Shown one piece after another: positions 1 to 9,069 of a stretch of DNA of 64,000 nt. The notes beneath the pieces are model-generated. The model ran no database searches and was not told the origin of the DNA. It worked only from the letters and a program-made list of their open reading frames with translations. Position 1 is the stretch's first letter. Each line of letters opens with the position of its first letter. The DNA is taken from positions 1,860,001 through 1,924,000 of the forward strand of contig NZ_JASVWB010000002.1 in assembly GCF_030287445.1 (NCBI RefSeq), in the 5' to 3' direction. The position numbers and the translations under genes were made by a program. Origin of the DNA: Streptomyces sp. ALI-76-A. GTDB lineage: Bacteria > Actinomycetota > Actinomycetes > Streptomycetales > Streptomycetaceae.

Positions 1-1446
1 GTTCCAGAAGTGGATCGGCATCGACGGCATGGGGTTGGTGACCACGAGTTCGCCGACCTCGTCGACGAGGGGTCGGCCGCTCGGGTCCCATGACTGCAGG
101 TCGGTGCCCAGGCCGGGTGCCTGGAGCTCGCCGATGTACACCGGGAGCGTCGGTACCGCCCCCGCGAAGCAGGAGCACACGTCCGTGCCGCCGCTGACGG
201 ACGCGATCCACAGGTCGTCGCGGACCTCGTCGTGCAGCCAGCGGAAACCGTCGGGCGGCAGTGGCGATCCCGTGGTGGCGACGCACGTCACCCGGGTGAG
301 GTCGAAGTCGCGGCCGGGACGCACGCCGGCCTTGCGGCAGGCCATGACGTAGGCGGCGGAGGTGCCGTAGAGGGTGGCTCCGGTGCGTTCGGCGATCCGC
401 CACTGGGCGCCGGTGTCCGGATAGCCGGGGCTGCCGTCGTAGAGGACGATCGTCGTGCCCGTGAGGAGGCCGGAGACGAGGAAGTTCCACATCATCCAGC
501 CGGTGGACGTGTACCAGAAGAAACGGTCCTGAGGGCCCAGGTCGCAGTGCAGGCCGAGCTGTTTCAGGTGCTCGACCAGGATGCCGCCCTGGGACTGGAC
601 GAGGGCCTTGGGGAGACCCGTCGTGCCCGACGAGTAGAGCACCCACAGAGGATGGTCGAAGGGCACCTGTTCGAAGACGGGTTCCGTGTCCGCGCTCGTC
701 AGGGCGGACCACTCCAGGACGCCCTCGGGGGCCTCGGTGCCGAGCAGGGGGATGTGCACGACGGCGCGCAGGGTGGGCAGTTCGCGGCGGAGTTCGGCCA
801 CGGTGTCGCGCCGGTCGTGCTCCTTGCCGCCGTAGCGGTAGCCGTCGACGGTGAACAGGACGACCGGTTCCACCTGCTGGAAGCGGTCCAGGACGCTGCG
901 GGCGCCGAAGTCGGGGGCGCAGGAGGTCCAGACGCCGCCCACGGCGGCCGTGGCGAGCAGGGCGACGACGGCCTCGGGAACGTTCGGCAGGTAGCCGCTG
1001 ACGCGGTCTCCTGGGCGTACGCCGAGGGCACGCAGTTCGGCGGCCAGGGAGCCGACCTGGCGGCGCAGCTCGGACCAGGTCACGGGGCGGGGCTCATGGG
1101 TCTCGTCGACGCACAGCAGGGCCGGTTCGTCCGCGCGGGTCGCGCTCGCGCGCAGGGCGTGCTCGGCGTAGTTCAGGGTCGCTCCGGGGAACCACTGGGC
1201 GCCGGGCATCGAGCGTTCGCCGAGCACGCGCGCGCAGGGGGTCGAGAACCGTACGTCGAACCACTCCGTGACGGCTTTCCAGAAGGTGTCCAGCTCGTCG
1301 ACGGACCAGCGGTGGAGTGCGGGGTACCCGCCCTCGGCCGGGGCGCCGTGGTGGTCGGCCGCCCAGGACTGGAATCCGGTGATCTGCGCCTGGGCGATGC
1401 GTTCCGGTTCGGGCTGCCAGAGCGGCTTGGGGTTCACGGTCGACAT
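1..1446 (-). CDS. Acetoacetyl-CoA synthetase, 5' part (runs off left edge)
   Basis: AMP-forming acyl-CoA ligase that activates acetoacetate to acetoacetyl-CoA in the cytosol. The 482 codons in the window begin MSTVNPKPLWQPEPERI and carry the N-terminal cap typical of acetoacetyl-CoA synthetases (ALHRWSVDELDTFWKAVTEWF, then GAQWFPGATLNYAEHAL). The adenylate-forming P-loop YSSGTTGLPKA follows at about residues 265-275, then TSTGWMMWNF. The family is usually about 650 residues, so roughly the last quarter lies beyond base 1. The start is the ATG whose complement is at 1444-1446. The gene is divergent from the GH31 glucosidase, so the 1447-1649 gap should hold both promoters. The family call is firm. 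Acetoacetate as substrate is inferred from the N-terminal region. Confidence 0.9.
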   Translation of the reverse strand, partial: MSTVNPKPLWQPEPERIAQAQITGFQSWAADHHGAPAEGGYPALHRWSVDELDTFWKAVTEWFDVRFSTPCARVLGERSMPGAQWFPGATLNYAEHALRASATRADEPALLCVDETHEPRPVTWSELRRQVGSLAAELRALGVRPGDRVSGYLPNVPEAVVALLATAAVGGVWTSCAPDFGARSVLDRFQQVEPVVLFTVDGYRYGGKEHDRRDTVAELRRELPTLRAVVHIPLLGTEAPEGVLEWSALTSADTEPVFEQVPFDHPLWVLYSSGTTGLPKALVQSQGGILVEHLKQLGLHCDLGPQDRFFWYTSTGWMMWNFLVSGLLTGTTIVLYDGSPGYPDTGAQWRIAERTGATLYGTSAAYVMACRKAGVRPGRDFDLTRVTCVATTGSPLPPDGFRWLHDEVRDDLWIASVSGGTDVCSCFAGAVPTLPVYIGELQAPGLGTDLQSWDPSGRPLVDEVGELVVTNPMPSMPIHFWN

Positions 1447-1649
1447 GGGCGGCTCCCGGACTGTGCGCGTCGTGTGCGTCCTCCGCACACGGGCTGGGGT
1501 GTGCGCGTGACGCGGCTGACACGGACGATGCCATGTGATCGACTCTGGCACCAGGGCGGGCCCCACATAGTCCGCGTCGTGAAGATGTGGTCCCAGCACG
1601 GGTGAACGGAAGTTGAACGACACCCCCATGTGGCTCGCTCAATGACAGG

Positions 1650-4022
1650 GTGAGCAGCATGGACGGTCGTGACCTGGTGCGCTCGGTGAAAGCGGTCGGT
1701 TCGGCGGGGGCGGCCCAGGGGGTGCGCACCGTGCGGGCCGCGTGGCGCAGGAGGCGTGCGGATGCCGACGGGCTGCCGCCGCGGGGCGCCGAGCGGGCCC
1801 GGGTGCCGGGACCGGTGCGGGACGTGGAGCCCGCTCCCGGGGGTGGTGTGATCCGGTTCAGCCGTTCCGAACTGCGGATCGTCGTCGCCGTGAACGGGGC
1901 TGTCTTCTGGGGCTGGGACGGGGCCGCGCCGGAGCCGTCGTACGCGCTCGCGGGCCGTTGTCCGGAGCCCGACTCCCGGGCGGTACTGGAGCCGGACAAG
2001 GAAGGCGGCTGGCGGGTGGTGGCCGAGCGCGTGACGGTCTCCGTCTCACGGCACGGAGCCATCGAGGTGTGTACGCCCGGAGGAGTGAGCCTGCGCCGGG
2101 ATCTGCCGCCACGGTGGTGGGAGCCGGTCGGCGGCGGCCGGGCGCGCTGGATGCAGCGTTCGGAGGTGGCCGCGGACGCGCGGTTCTTCGGCCTGGGAGG
2201 ACGGGCTTCGGGGCCGCGGCTGCGGGACGGGACGTACCGGCTGTGGAACACGGATCCCGGACGGCCCTTCGGCCCCGGTGACGGTCCGCTGTCCCTCACG
2301 ATGCCGGTGCAGCTGGTGGTGGCCGACGCGGCCACGCACCTGGTGTTCCATGACACCTCGTGGGACGGCACGCTGACCCTGCGGGAGGGCGAGGAGGGCG
2401 CCGGGTCCGGGCACGACCGCTCCGGCATGACCGAGCTGCGCATGGACGGTGGTCCGCTGCGCTGTTGGGTGGTCGTGGGCACCCCCGGGCGTGTGCTGCT
2501 CACCTGGGCCTCCCTGACCGGGCCGGCCGCGCTGCCGCCCGTCTGGGCGCTCGGTCACCAGCACGCGCGGGGATTCGGCGGCGAGCAGGAGGTACGGCGG
2601 ATCGTCTCGGGCTACGCGGAGCGGGAACTGCCGCTCGACGCCGTGCATCTGGACATCGACCACCACGACGGCCATCGGGTGTTCACGGTCGACACCGAGC
2701 GCTTCCCCAAGCTGCCCCAGCTCGCCGAGGAGCTGCGGCGGGACGGCATCCGGCTGGTGTCGACAGTCGCTCCGGCGGTCAAGGCCGAGCCGGGCGACGC
2801 CGTGTTCGACAGCGGGACGGCCGAGGACGCGTTCGTGCGGGACGCCTCGGGCCGGGTGGTACGGGGCGTCTCCTGGCCCGGCGAAGCCGTCTTCCCGGAC
2901 TTCACGCACGCGCGCGTGCGCCAGTGGTGGGGCCGCCTCTACGAGGAGCGGCTCAGTCAGGGGTTCTCGGGCTTCTGGCACGACATGGACGAACCCACCT
3001 CGTTCACGGCGTTCGGGGAGTCGACGCTGCCGCGGTCGGCCCGGCACTTCCTGGACGGGCGCGGCGGGGACCATCGCGAGGCGCACAACGTGTACGCCCT
3101 GTGCATGGCCCGGGCCGGCTACGAGGGGCTGTGCGCACTGGCGCCCCAGGAGCGGCCCTTCGTCCTCTCGCGCTCCGGCTGGGCCGGCCTGCAGCGCTAC
3201 GGCGGCACGTGGTCCGGTGGGATCGCCACGGGGTGGCCGGGGCTGCGGGCGTCACTCTCGCTGGTCATGGGCCTGGGTCTGTGCGGGGTGCCCTACTCGG
3301 GGCCGGACGTGGGCGGCTTCGACGGGAGCCCGTCACCGGAGCTGTATCTGCGCTGGTTCCAACTGGGCGCCTACCTTCCGCTGTTCCGCACGCGCGCGAG
3401 TGCGCGGGCGGGGCGCAGGGAGCCGTGGGAGTTCGGTGCCGAGGTGCTGGAGCACGCGCGCGTGGCGCTCGTCGAGCGGCGTCGGCTGCTGCCGTACTTC
3501 GTGACCCTGGCGCATCTGGCCCGGCGTACGGGGGCGCCCTATGTGCGGCCGCTGTGGTGGGCGGCGCCCGAGGACCGCGCGCTGCGCGACTGCGAGGACG
3601 CGTTCCTGCTGGGCGACTGCCTGCTGGTGGCGCCGGTGCTGGATCCGGGGACGGACCGGCGGGCGGTACAGCTGCCACGAGGGCGCTGGTACGACACGGC
3701 GACCGAGCAGGTCCACGAAGGGCCCGGGCAGGTTCTCGTGGACGCTCCCCTGGCACGCGTTCCGGTGTTCGTGCGCGCGGGTGCCGTTGTCCCGGTGCGG
3801 GGGGCGGACGGCGGGCTGGAACTGGAGGTCTGGGCCCCCGCCCGGGGGCGGACCGGGGGCGGACTGGTCGTGCGGGACGCGGGCGACGGCTGGGACGAAC
3901 CGGAGATCGAGCGCTACGTCGCCCGCTGGCAGGGCCGACGGGTGGTCGTCGAGCGGGAGGGTGAGCACGGTGTGAGTGAGCCGCCCCACCCGGTCCGCGT
4001 ACGGGGGCTCGGGACGGGCTGA
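1650..4022 (+). CDS. Glycoside hydrolase family 31 (alpha-glucosidase-like)
   Basis: Predicted alpha-glucosidase or alpha-xylosidase of 790 residues. The nucleophile motif appears as GFWHDMDEPTSF (residues about 440-451), where most GH31 enzymes have W-x-D-M-N-E, so an Asp replaces the usual Asn. The acid/base region is GPDVGGFDG followed by LYLRWFQLGAYLPLFRTRAS, typical of GH31. An N-terminal galactose-mutarotase-like beta domain precedes the barrel and beta-sandwich segments follow it. There is no signal peptide, so it is probably cytosolic and acts on imported oligosaccharides. GTG 1650 is taken as start; ATG 1659 in the same frame is equally credible. Its stop lies 2 bp from the convergent NUDIX stop. 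Confidence 0.9.
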   Translation: MSSMDGRDLVRSVKAVGSAGAAQGVRTVRAAWRRRRADADGLPPRGAERARVPGPVRDVEPAPGGGVIRFSRSELRIVVAVNGAVFWGWDGAAPEPSYALAGRCPEPDSRAVLEPDKEGGWRVVAERVTVSVSRHGAIEVCTPGGVSLRRDLPPRWWEPVGGGRARWMQRSEVAADARFFGLGGRASGPRLRDGTYRLWNTDPGRPFGPGDGPLSLTMPVQLVVADAATHLVFHDTSWDGTLTLREGEEGAGSGHDRSGMTELRMDGGPLRCWVVVGTPGRVLLTWASLTGPAALPPVWALGHQHARGFGGEQEVRRIVSGYAERELPLDAVHLDIDHHDGHRVFTVDTERFPKLPQLAEELRRDGIRLVSTVAPAVKAEPGDAVFDSGTAEDAFVRDASGRVVRGVSWPGEAVFPDFTHARVRQWWGRLYEERLSQGFSGFWHDMDEPTSFTAFGESTLPRSARHFLDGRGGDHREAHNVYALCMARAGYEGLCALAPQERPFVLSRSGWAGLQRYGGTWSGGIATGWPGLRASLSLVMGLGLCGVPYSGPDVGGFDGSPSPELYLRWFQLGAYLPLFRTRASARAGRREPWEFGAEVLEHARVALVERRRLLPYFVTLAHLARRTGAPYVRPLWWAAPEDRALRDCEDAFLLGDCLLVAPVLDPGTDRRAVQLPRGRWYDTATEQVHEGPGQVLVDAPLARVPVFVRAGAVVPVRGADGGLELEVWAPARGRTGGGLVVRDAGDGWDEPEIERYVARWQGRRVVVEREGEHGVSEPPHPVRVRGLGTG

Positions 4023-4024
4023 GG

Positions 4025-4561
4025 TCAGACGTACCGGCCCTCGAACCAGGCCCGCACGGCCAGGGTGTGCAGCGGGAAGGCGAGCTCCTCCGGCCTGCGC
4101 AGGAGGTGCCAGCCCGCCGTCTCGTCGGTGGCCGAGGAGGGCGGGAGGCCGTCGGCGGGACGCTCCGGAAGGCCCCCGAAGAGCAGCAGGTGTCCGTCGT
4201 GGGAGCTCATGGCGTCGACGAGCCGCACGTCGCGGCTCGCCGCGTCGATGCCGGTCTCTTCCTTGAGTTCACGGACGACCGCCTGCCGCCAGTCCTCACG
4301 GTCGTCGATGTAACCGCCGGGCAGCGCGATGCCCCCGCGCGCGGGGGCGATGGTTCGCGTGATGACGACCAGGGCGGCGCCCTGCGTGTCGTACACGGGC
4401 TGGAGGGCCACGGCGACCGGGAGCGGATTGCGGTAGGCCACGGCGTGGCAGGCCGGACACGTGCGGGGCCAGCCGGTGACGCCCTCTCCGTAGAGAGCTC
4501 CGCAACTCGAACAGTGCGAGCCGGGCGTGGAGTTGGGGGTGGAGTACTGAGTTTCGGACAC
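4025..4561 (-). CDS. NUDIX hydrolase with N-terminal zinc ribbon
   Basis: Small pyrophosphohydrolase of 178 residues. A zinc-ribbon pair (CSSCGALYGEG...CPACHAV) occupies residues about 14-40. The NUDIX box G-x5-E-x7-REL-x-EE-x-G is complete in GGYIDDREDWRQAVVREL followed by KEETGI (residues about 83-106). This architecture resembles NADH pyrophosphatase-like and ADP-ribose-type NUDIX proteins, but the substrate cannot be read from sequence. The reading frame is open well upstream. I chose GTG 4561 (VSETQYSTPN) because the residues before it have shadow-ORF composition. It is convergent with the GH31 gene with almost no intergenic DNA. Confidence 0.85.
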   Translation of the reverse strand: MSETQYSTPNSTPGSHCSSCGALYGEGVTGWPRTCPACHAVAYRNPLPVAVALQPVYDTQGAALVVITRTIAPARGGIALPGGYIDDREDWRQAVVRELKEETGIDAASRDVRLVDAMSSHDGHLLLFGGLPERPADGLPPSSATDETAGWHLLRRPEELAFPLHTLAVRAWFEGRYV

Positions 4562-4650
4562 GCGGCGGACTGTATCCGATGATCGGAACAACGTCTTCCG
4601 GGGGAGGCCGGATTGCCGGTGGAGAGGTTCCCACGGGGGTGGGTGAGGCC

Positions 4651-5463
4651 TCAGGGGCGGTTGGTCAGCGACTTCGCGGACACCGGGAAGTCGAAGTAGG
4701 TGTCCGGGTAGGGCTCGGGCTTGTAGGTGTAGTGCCACCACTCCTCGGCGAGGTTGACGAAGCCCAGGCCTTCCAAGGTGCCCTTCAGGAGCAGGCGGTT
4801 GGCGCGCTGGTCGCCCCGCACGCGCGGGTCGAGGGTGTGGGAGAGGGTGTCGAAGCAGTCGAACCCGGTGCCCATGTCGACGGAGTTGTCGGGGAAACGC
4901 TCGCTCCTGGGGGCGTGACAGGGAACCAGGGGCTCTCCGGGAACGTACGGCCTGGTCGGGCTCGCCGGGAGCCGGACCAGGGTGAGGTCCACGGTCGAGC
5001 CGCGGCTGTGGCCGGACTTCTCGGCGATGTAACCGTCCTCGAACAGACGGGTCTTGTCGACGTCCGGGTAGAACTCACCCTTCATGGCCTGGTCGTCGAG
5101 GTCCTGGGCCCAGCGGACGAAGTGGTCGACCGCTCGCTGCGGCCGGTAGCAGTCGTAGACCTTGAGGGCGTACCCCTGGGGCAGGAGCTGCCGCTGCGCC
5201 TGGTGGAGTGCTTCCGCGGCGGGCCTGGTCAGGATGCAGAGGGGCTGCCGGTAACCGTCGACGCGCTCCCCGACGAAGTTGTGCGGGGTGATGTAGCGCA
5301 TCTCCTGGATGATCGTCGGGTCCACGGCTCCCACGGCCACGAAGTCCTCCGGCGCCTTGGACTCGGTGCCGGCGTGTGCGGTGGCGGAGGTGGCGGTGAC
5401 GGCCAGCAGGGTGGCGGCGACCGCGGTGACCAGAGCGCGTACCGAACGGGAGAGTCGTGTCAT
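4651..5463 (-). CDS. Secreted D-alanyl-D-alanine dipeptidase (VanX/DdpX family)
   Basis: Zinc metallopeptidase of family M15D, 270 residues, which cleaves D-Ala-D-Ala dipeptide. A signal peptide is clear (MTRLSRSVRALVTAVAATLLAVTATSATAHA, cleavage near residue 31), so it should act outside the membrane. The zinc/catalytic motifs are present: SGHSRGSTVDLTLV (His and Asp ligands), MGTGFDCFD, and EEWWHYTY (catalytic Glu and third His). It stands without vanH/vanA or vanRS neighbours, so cell-wall dipeptide scavenging is more likely than glycopeptide resistance. ATG 5463 is preferred because it starts the signal peptide; the open frame upstream lacks any. Confidence 0.9.
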   Translation of the reverse strand: MTRLSRSVRALVTAVAATLLAVTATSATAHAGTESKAPEDFVAVGAVDPTIIQEMRYITPHNFVGERVDGYRQPLCILTRPAAEALHQAQRQLLPQGYALKVYDCYRPQRAVDHFVRWAQDLDDQAMKGEFYPDVDKTRLFEDGYIAEKSGHSRGSTVDLTLVRLPASPTRPYVPGEPLVPCHAPRSERFPDNSVDMGTGFDCFDTLSHTLDPRVRGDQRANRLLLKGTLEGLGFVNLAEEWWHYTYKPEPYPDTYFDFPVSAKSLTNRP

Positions 5464-5660
5464 GTCTCCTGCGTCTATCAGATGCGTGTCACCCCGGGGA
5501 AGCGATCGGATACGGCCGGATGCGGTCGCCGCTGTGGGGAGGTGCCCCGACGACGGATCCGTATCGGGTCCGCCCGTGCGGCGTCGCCCGGGGCTGCCCA
5601 TACGGCATCGCCCGTGGGAGAATTCTGACGTTCCGTCAGATCACTGTGGTGGGAGGAACC

Positions 5661-6107
5661 GTGTCACGTACACCGACACCCGTGGTCACCGGGTGGTTCA
5701 CCGGCGACGGGGAGGACTTCCGGCTCCTCGGTACCCGCTGCCGCGCCTGCGCCTCGGTGTTCTTTCCCCGCGAGGACATCCACTGCCGCAATCCCGGGTG
5801 CGCCGGCGGTCCCCTGGAGGAGGTGCCGCTGTCGCGTCGCGGGCGCGTCTGGTCGTACACGGACGCCCGCTACCGGCCTCCGTCACCCTATGTGACCGAC
5901 CCGGAACTTCCGTGGGAGCCGTACGCGTTGATCGCTGTGGAGCTGGCGGCAGAGCGGATGGTGGTCCTGGGACAGGCCGTGCCGGGGGTCACCGTCGCCG
6001 ATCTGACGGTGGGCATGGAGGTGGAGGCCGTGCCCGGCGTGCTCCATGAGGACGCGGAGCGGACCTGGACGACCTGGCAGTGGCGGCCGACGGGGGTGAC
6101 GGCATGA
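5661..6107 (+). CDS. Zn-ribbon/OB-fold protein (DUF35), partner of the thiolase-like gene
   Basis: Acyl-CoA-associated DUF35 protein of 148 residues. The rubredoxin-like zinc ribbon is visible near the N-terminus (CRACASVFFPREDIHCRNPGC), followed by the OB-fold (RGRVWSYTDARYRPPSPYV...YALIAVELAAERMVVLGQAV). Members of this family partner thiolase-like proteins in steroid side-chain and ketone metabolism, for example the DUF35 part of ChsH2 with Ltp2. GTG 5661 has a good ribosome site (ggagg, 5601-5660 region end). Its stop overlaps the next start as ATGA, so the two are probably translated together. Confidence 0.85.
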   Translation: MSRTPTPVVTGWFTGDGEDFRLLGTRCRACASVFFPREDIHCRNPGCAGGPLEEVPLSRRGRVWSYTDARYRPPSPYVTDPELPWEPYALIAVELAAERMVVLGQAVPGVTVADLTVGMEVEAVPGVLHEDAERTWTTWQWRPTGVTA

Positions 6108-7294
6108 CGGGAGAGGTGGCGGTGCTCGGCGCGGGCATGCACCCATGGGGCAAGTGGGGGCGTGGCTTCGTCGAGTACGGCGTGGTGGCGGCCCGGGCGG
6201 CGCTCGCGGACGCCGGGCTGGACTGGCGGGACATCGGCTCCGTGGTCGGCGCGGACACCGTGCGCGGCGGCTATCCGGGATACGTCGCCGGGGCGACGTT
6301 CGCCAAGGCGCTGGGCTGGCAGGGCGCGCGGGTCACGAGTGTGTACGCGGCGTGCGCGTCGGGGGCGCAGGCCGTCGACACCGCGCGCGCGCAGATCCTG
6401 TCGGGCCGTGTCGACGTGGTGCTCGTGGTCGGGGCCGACGCCGCCCCGAAGGGCTTCTTCCGCCCGGCCGGCGGAGAACGCCCCGAGGACCCGGACTGGC
6501 TGCGCTTCCGGGTGCTGGGCGCGACCAACCCGACGTACTTCGGGCTGTACGCGCGTCGGCGGATGGCGGTGCACGGGGACAGCCCGGAGGACTTCGCGCA
6601 GGTCAAGGTCAAGAACGCCGCCATGGGCGCGCTGAATCCGTACGCGCGCTACCGCAAGCGGGTCACCGCCGAGGAGGTCGCCGCCTCCGCCGTGGTCGCT
6701 GATCCGCTGCGGCTGCTCGACATCTGCGCGACCTCGGACGGCGGGGCGGCCGTGGTGCTGTCGAGCATGGAGTTCGCGCACAGGCACGGGGTGGCCGAGC
6801 CGGTGCGGATCCGGGCCGTGTCCACGGTGACGCCGCGGTATCCGAACACGGTGCTGGACCTGCCGGACATCGCGACGGACTCCGCGGTGGCGGTCGAGCC
6901 GGCCACCGAGACGTTCCGGACGTCCCTCACGCGAGCGGCCTACGAGGAGGCCGGCGTCGGACCCGAGGATCTCTCCCTCGCCGAGGTGTACGACCTGTCC
7001 ACCGCTCTGGAGTTGCAGTGGTACGAGGACCTGGGGCTGTGCGGGGAGGGCGAGGGGGTGAAGCTGCTGCGGGAGGGCGCGACGGCCCCGGGCGGGCGCA
7101 TACCCGTCAACACCAGCGGGGGGCTCGCCTCCTTCGGAGAGGCCGTCCCGGCCCAGGCCATCGCCCAGGTGTGCGAGCTGACCTGGCAGCTGAGGGGGGT
7201 CGCGGGCGACCGGCAGGTCGAGGGCGCACGCGCGGGGATCACGGCGAACCAAGGGCTGTTCGGGCACGGCTCGGCGGTGATCGCCGTGCGGTGA
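6104..7294 (+). CDS. Thiolase-superfamily protein (lipid-transfer/retro-aldolase type)
   Basis: Thiolase-fold enzyme of 396 residues. A cysteine sits in the usual nucleophile position (YAACASGAQAVDTARAQIL, about residue 85). The C-terminal catalytic blocks are not those of a biosynthetic thiolase: NTSGGLASFGEAVPAQA replaces the common GGAIALGHP-type loop, and the last block is NQGLFGHGSAVIAV. This pattern, plus the ATGA-coupled DUF35 partner, fits the SCP-x/Ltp-type subfamily, some of whose members are acyl-CoA retro-aldolases. The substrate is unknown; sterol or branched-chain acyl-CoA is only a guess. The nearby acetoacetyl-CoA synthetase is divergent and not in the same operon. Confidence 0.8.
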   Translation: MTGEVAVLGAGMHPWGKWGRGFVEYGVVAARAALADAGLDWRDIGSVVGADTVRGGYPGYVAGATFAKALGWQGARVTSVYAACASGAQAVDTARAQILSGRVDVVLVVGADAAPKGFFRPAGGERPEDPDWLRFRVLGATNPTYFGLYARRRMAVHGDSPEDFAQVKVKNAAMGALNPYARYRKRVTAEEVAASAVVADPLRLLDICATSDGGAAVVLSSMEFAHRHGVAEPVRIRAVSTVTPRYPNTVLDLPDIATDSAVAVEPATETFRTSLTRAAYEEAGVGPEDLSLAEVYDLSTALELQWYEDLGLCGEGEGVKLLREGATAPGGRIPVNTSGGLASFGEAVPAQAIAQVCELTWQLRGVAGDRQVEGARAGITANQGLFGHGSAVIAVR

Positions 7295-7440
7295 GGGGCG
7301 GGGCGGGCGGCTGCTCGGGCGGACCGCGCGGCCCACCGCGGGCAAGGGCTTTCCCGCACGCTGTGTGACCGGCCCGGAATCCTGCGTGAACGTCTCATGA
7401 ACTGCGCCTGGGGCCGCGCGGACGGCGCCATCATGCTGCC

Positions 7441-9069
7441 GTGCGCTCCTGGACGGACACTCTCCGCTTCGCTTTCCAGCCGGTGGTCAACCTGACGACG
7501 GGCGGGGTCGCGGGGCTGGAGATACTCGCCCGCCCGGAGACCGGCGACATCCTGGCCGAGGCCCGCCGTGACCCCGAACTCGACGGCTGCCTGGCGGTAC
7601 TGGCGGTCCGTACGGCGGTGCGCAGGGAGACGCTGCTGCCGTTGCACGTCAACGTGTTCGCCGGCACCCTCGCCGACCTCGGTGGGCTCACCCCGCTGCA
7701 CGACGCCGTGCGTGGAGCGGGACGGCTGCCCTGGGAGGTGACGATCGACGTCGGCCCGCCCTACACGCACGTGCCGCAGCCCGCGCTGCTGGAGGCGGTC
7801 GGCAGGCTGCGGGAACAGGGTTTCCGGATCAGTGCGGACGGGGTCGGCGACGGGGACGTACCCCTGCGGCTGCTCACCGACCTCGCGCCCGACCTGGTGA
7901 AACTGGACGCGTCGCTGCTGGCGCGGCCGGCGGCGGTGCGGGCGATGCGGACCCTGTGCGACGAGCTGGGCGCGCTGGTGGGCGTCGAGGGCGTGGAGAC
8001 CGAACTGCAGTGCGCGGCCGCCCTGGCGGCCGGTGCGCAACTGGCACAGGGCGAGTTGTTCGGACCGCCGTCCCGGCTGCCCGTGGCGGACGTGTACGTT
8101 CCACCACTCTCCCCCGCCGTGACGGGGGCGGTACGGCCGGGGCCGACGGTACGGGAGTGCGTACGCCCCGCCGCGCTGCTGCCCGCCACCGCGTCCGCGA
8201 GCCAGGTGCGAGCGCTGCTGACCGGGTCGCCCGAGGTGTCCGGGGTGCTGCTCGTCGACCGGGACGGAGTGCCGGTGCGGTCGGTGCACCGGTCCCGCTT
8301 CCTGCTGTCCATGTCCGGGCGCTACGGGCACGCCCTGTACGCCGACCGGCCCGCCGCCAAGCTCGGCGATCCGCCGCGGACGGTGGGCATCGACGCCACC
8401 GCGTGGGAGGTCCTGAACGTGGTGGCCGTGGGCGACCGGGACCGTACCTCGGACGACGTGGCCGTCGTCGACCGGTACGGCCGGTGCGTGGGCGTCGTGC
8501 GCCTGGCCGACCTGGTGCGGGCGCTGGCCGAGAGCCGGGTGGAGGAGGCGGCCGGGCTCAATCCGCTGACGCGCCTGCCCGGTTCGGACGCGATCACCGG
8601 TGAGGTGGACCGGCGGATCGCCGGCGGGCGGGCCTTCGCCCTCAACTGGCTGGACGTCGACCACTTCAAGCAGGTCAACGACGGGGCCGGGTTCGCGGCG
8701 GGCGACGAACTGATCCGGTCGGTGGGGCGGGCGCTGCGGCAGGCGGAGTCCGGCGGTACCCGCGTCGGGCACATCGGCGGCGACGACTTCCTGGTGCTCA
8801 CCGATCCCGACGGGCTGGAAACACTGGCGGCCGCCCTCCTGGACGTCGCATGGTCGGCGGGCGGAAGGGCCGTCACGCTGTCCCTGGCCACGGTGGTGTG
8901 CGTGCCGGGCAGCGTGACCGATCACCGCGAGGCGGCGGCGTGTCTCGCCCCGCTGAAACAGGCCGCGAAGGCGCTGGACGGGGCGAGCTGGGTGCTGGGA
9001 CGTGCCGGGCTGCCGGGGCACGAGATCCGCCGTGGGTCGGGGGCCGCGACGGTGCCGGTGGTGGGGTAG
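7441..9069 (+). CDS. EAL-CBS-GGDEF cyclic-di-GMP protein (inverted domain order)
   Basis: Cytosolic c-di-GMP signalling protein of 542 residues with no membrane segment. Residues about 1-215 form an EAL-like domain: GLEILARP (E27), VNVFAG, LVKLD (K154) and GVEGVET (E183/E186) are kept, but the usual DDFG loop reads SADGVGDGD (131-139), losing the first Asp. Residues about 235-365 resemble a CBS pair. Residues about 375-530 form a GGDEF domain with DVDHFKQVND and GGDDF at 446-450. That looks catalytically intact, without an RxxD inhibitory site at the expected position (SGGT precedes RVGHI). I infer an active cyclase with a degenerate, possibly sensory, EAL domain. GTG 7441 is the start. Confidence 0.85.
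   Translation: MRSWTDTLRFAFQPVVNLTTGGVAGLEILARPETGDILAEARRDPELDGCLAVLAVRTAVRRETLLPLHVNVFAGTLADLGGLTPLHDAVRGAGRLPWEVTIDVGPPYTHVPQPALLEAVGRLREQGFRISADGVGDGDVPLRLLTDLAPDLVKLDASLLARPAAVRAMRTLCDELGALVGVEGVETELQCAAALAAGAQLAQGELFGPPSRLPVADVYVPPLSPAVTGAVRPGPTVRECVRPAALLPATASASQVRALLTGSPEVSGVLLVDRDGVPVRSVHRSRFLLSMSGRYGHALYADRPAAKLGDPPRTVGIDATAWEVLNVVAVGDRDRTSDDVAVVDRYGRCVGVVRLADLVRALAESRVEEAAGLNPLTRLPGSDAITGEVDRRIAGGRAFALNWLDVDHFKQVNDGAGFAAGDELIRSVGRALRQAESGGTRVGHIGGDDFLVLTDPDGLETLAAALLDVAWSAGGRAVTLSLATVVCVPGSVTDHREAAACLAPLKQAAKALDGASWVLGRAGLPGHEIRRGSGAATVPVVG

Noticed and set aside
2360..3964. Long plus-strand ORFs in a second frame of the GH31 gene
   Set aside because: Arg/Ala/Gly-rich shadow of a high-GC gene; the GH31 frame has the motifs and codon bias.
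4651..5463. Vancomycin-resistance gene
   Set aside because: The VanX-like protein is secreted and stands without vanH, vanA or vanRS, so a resistance role is not supported.
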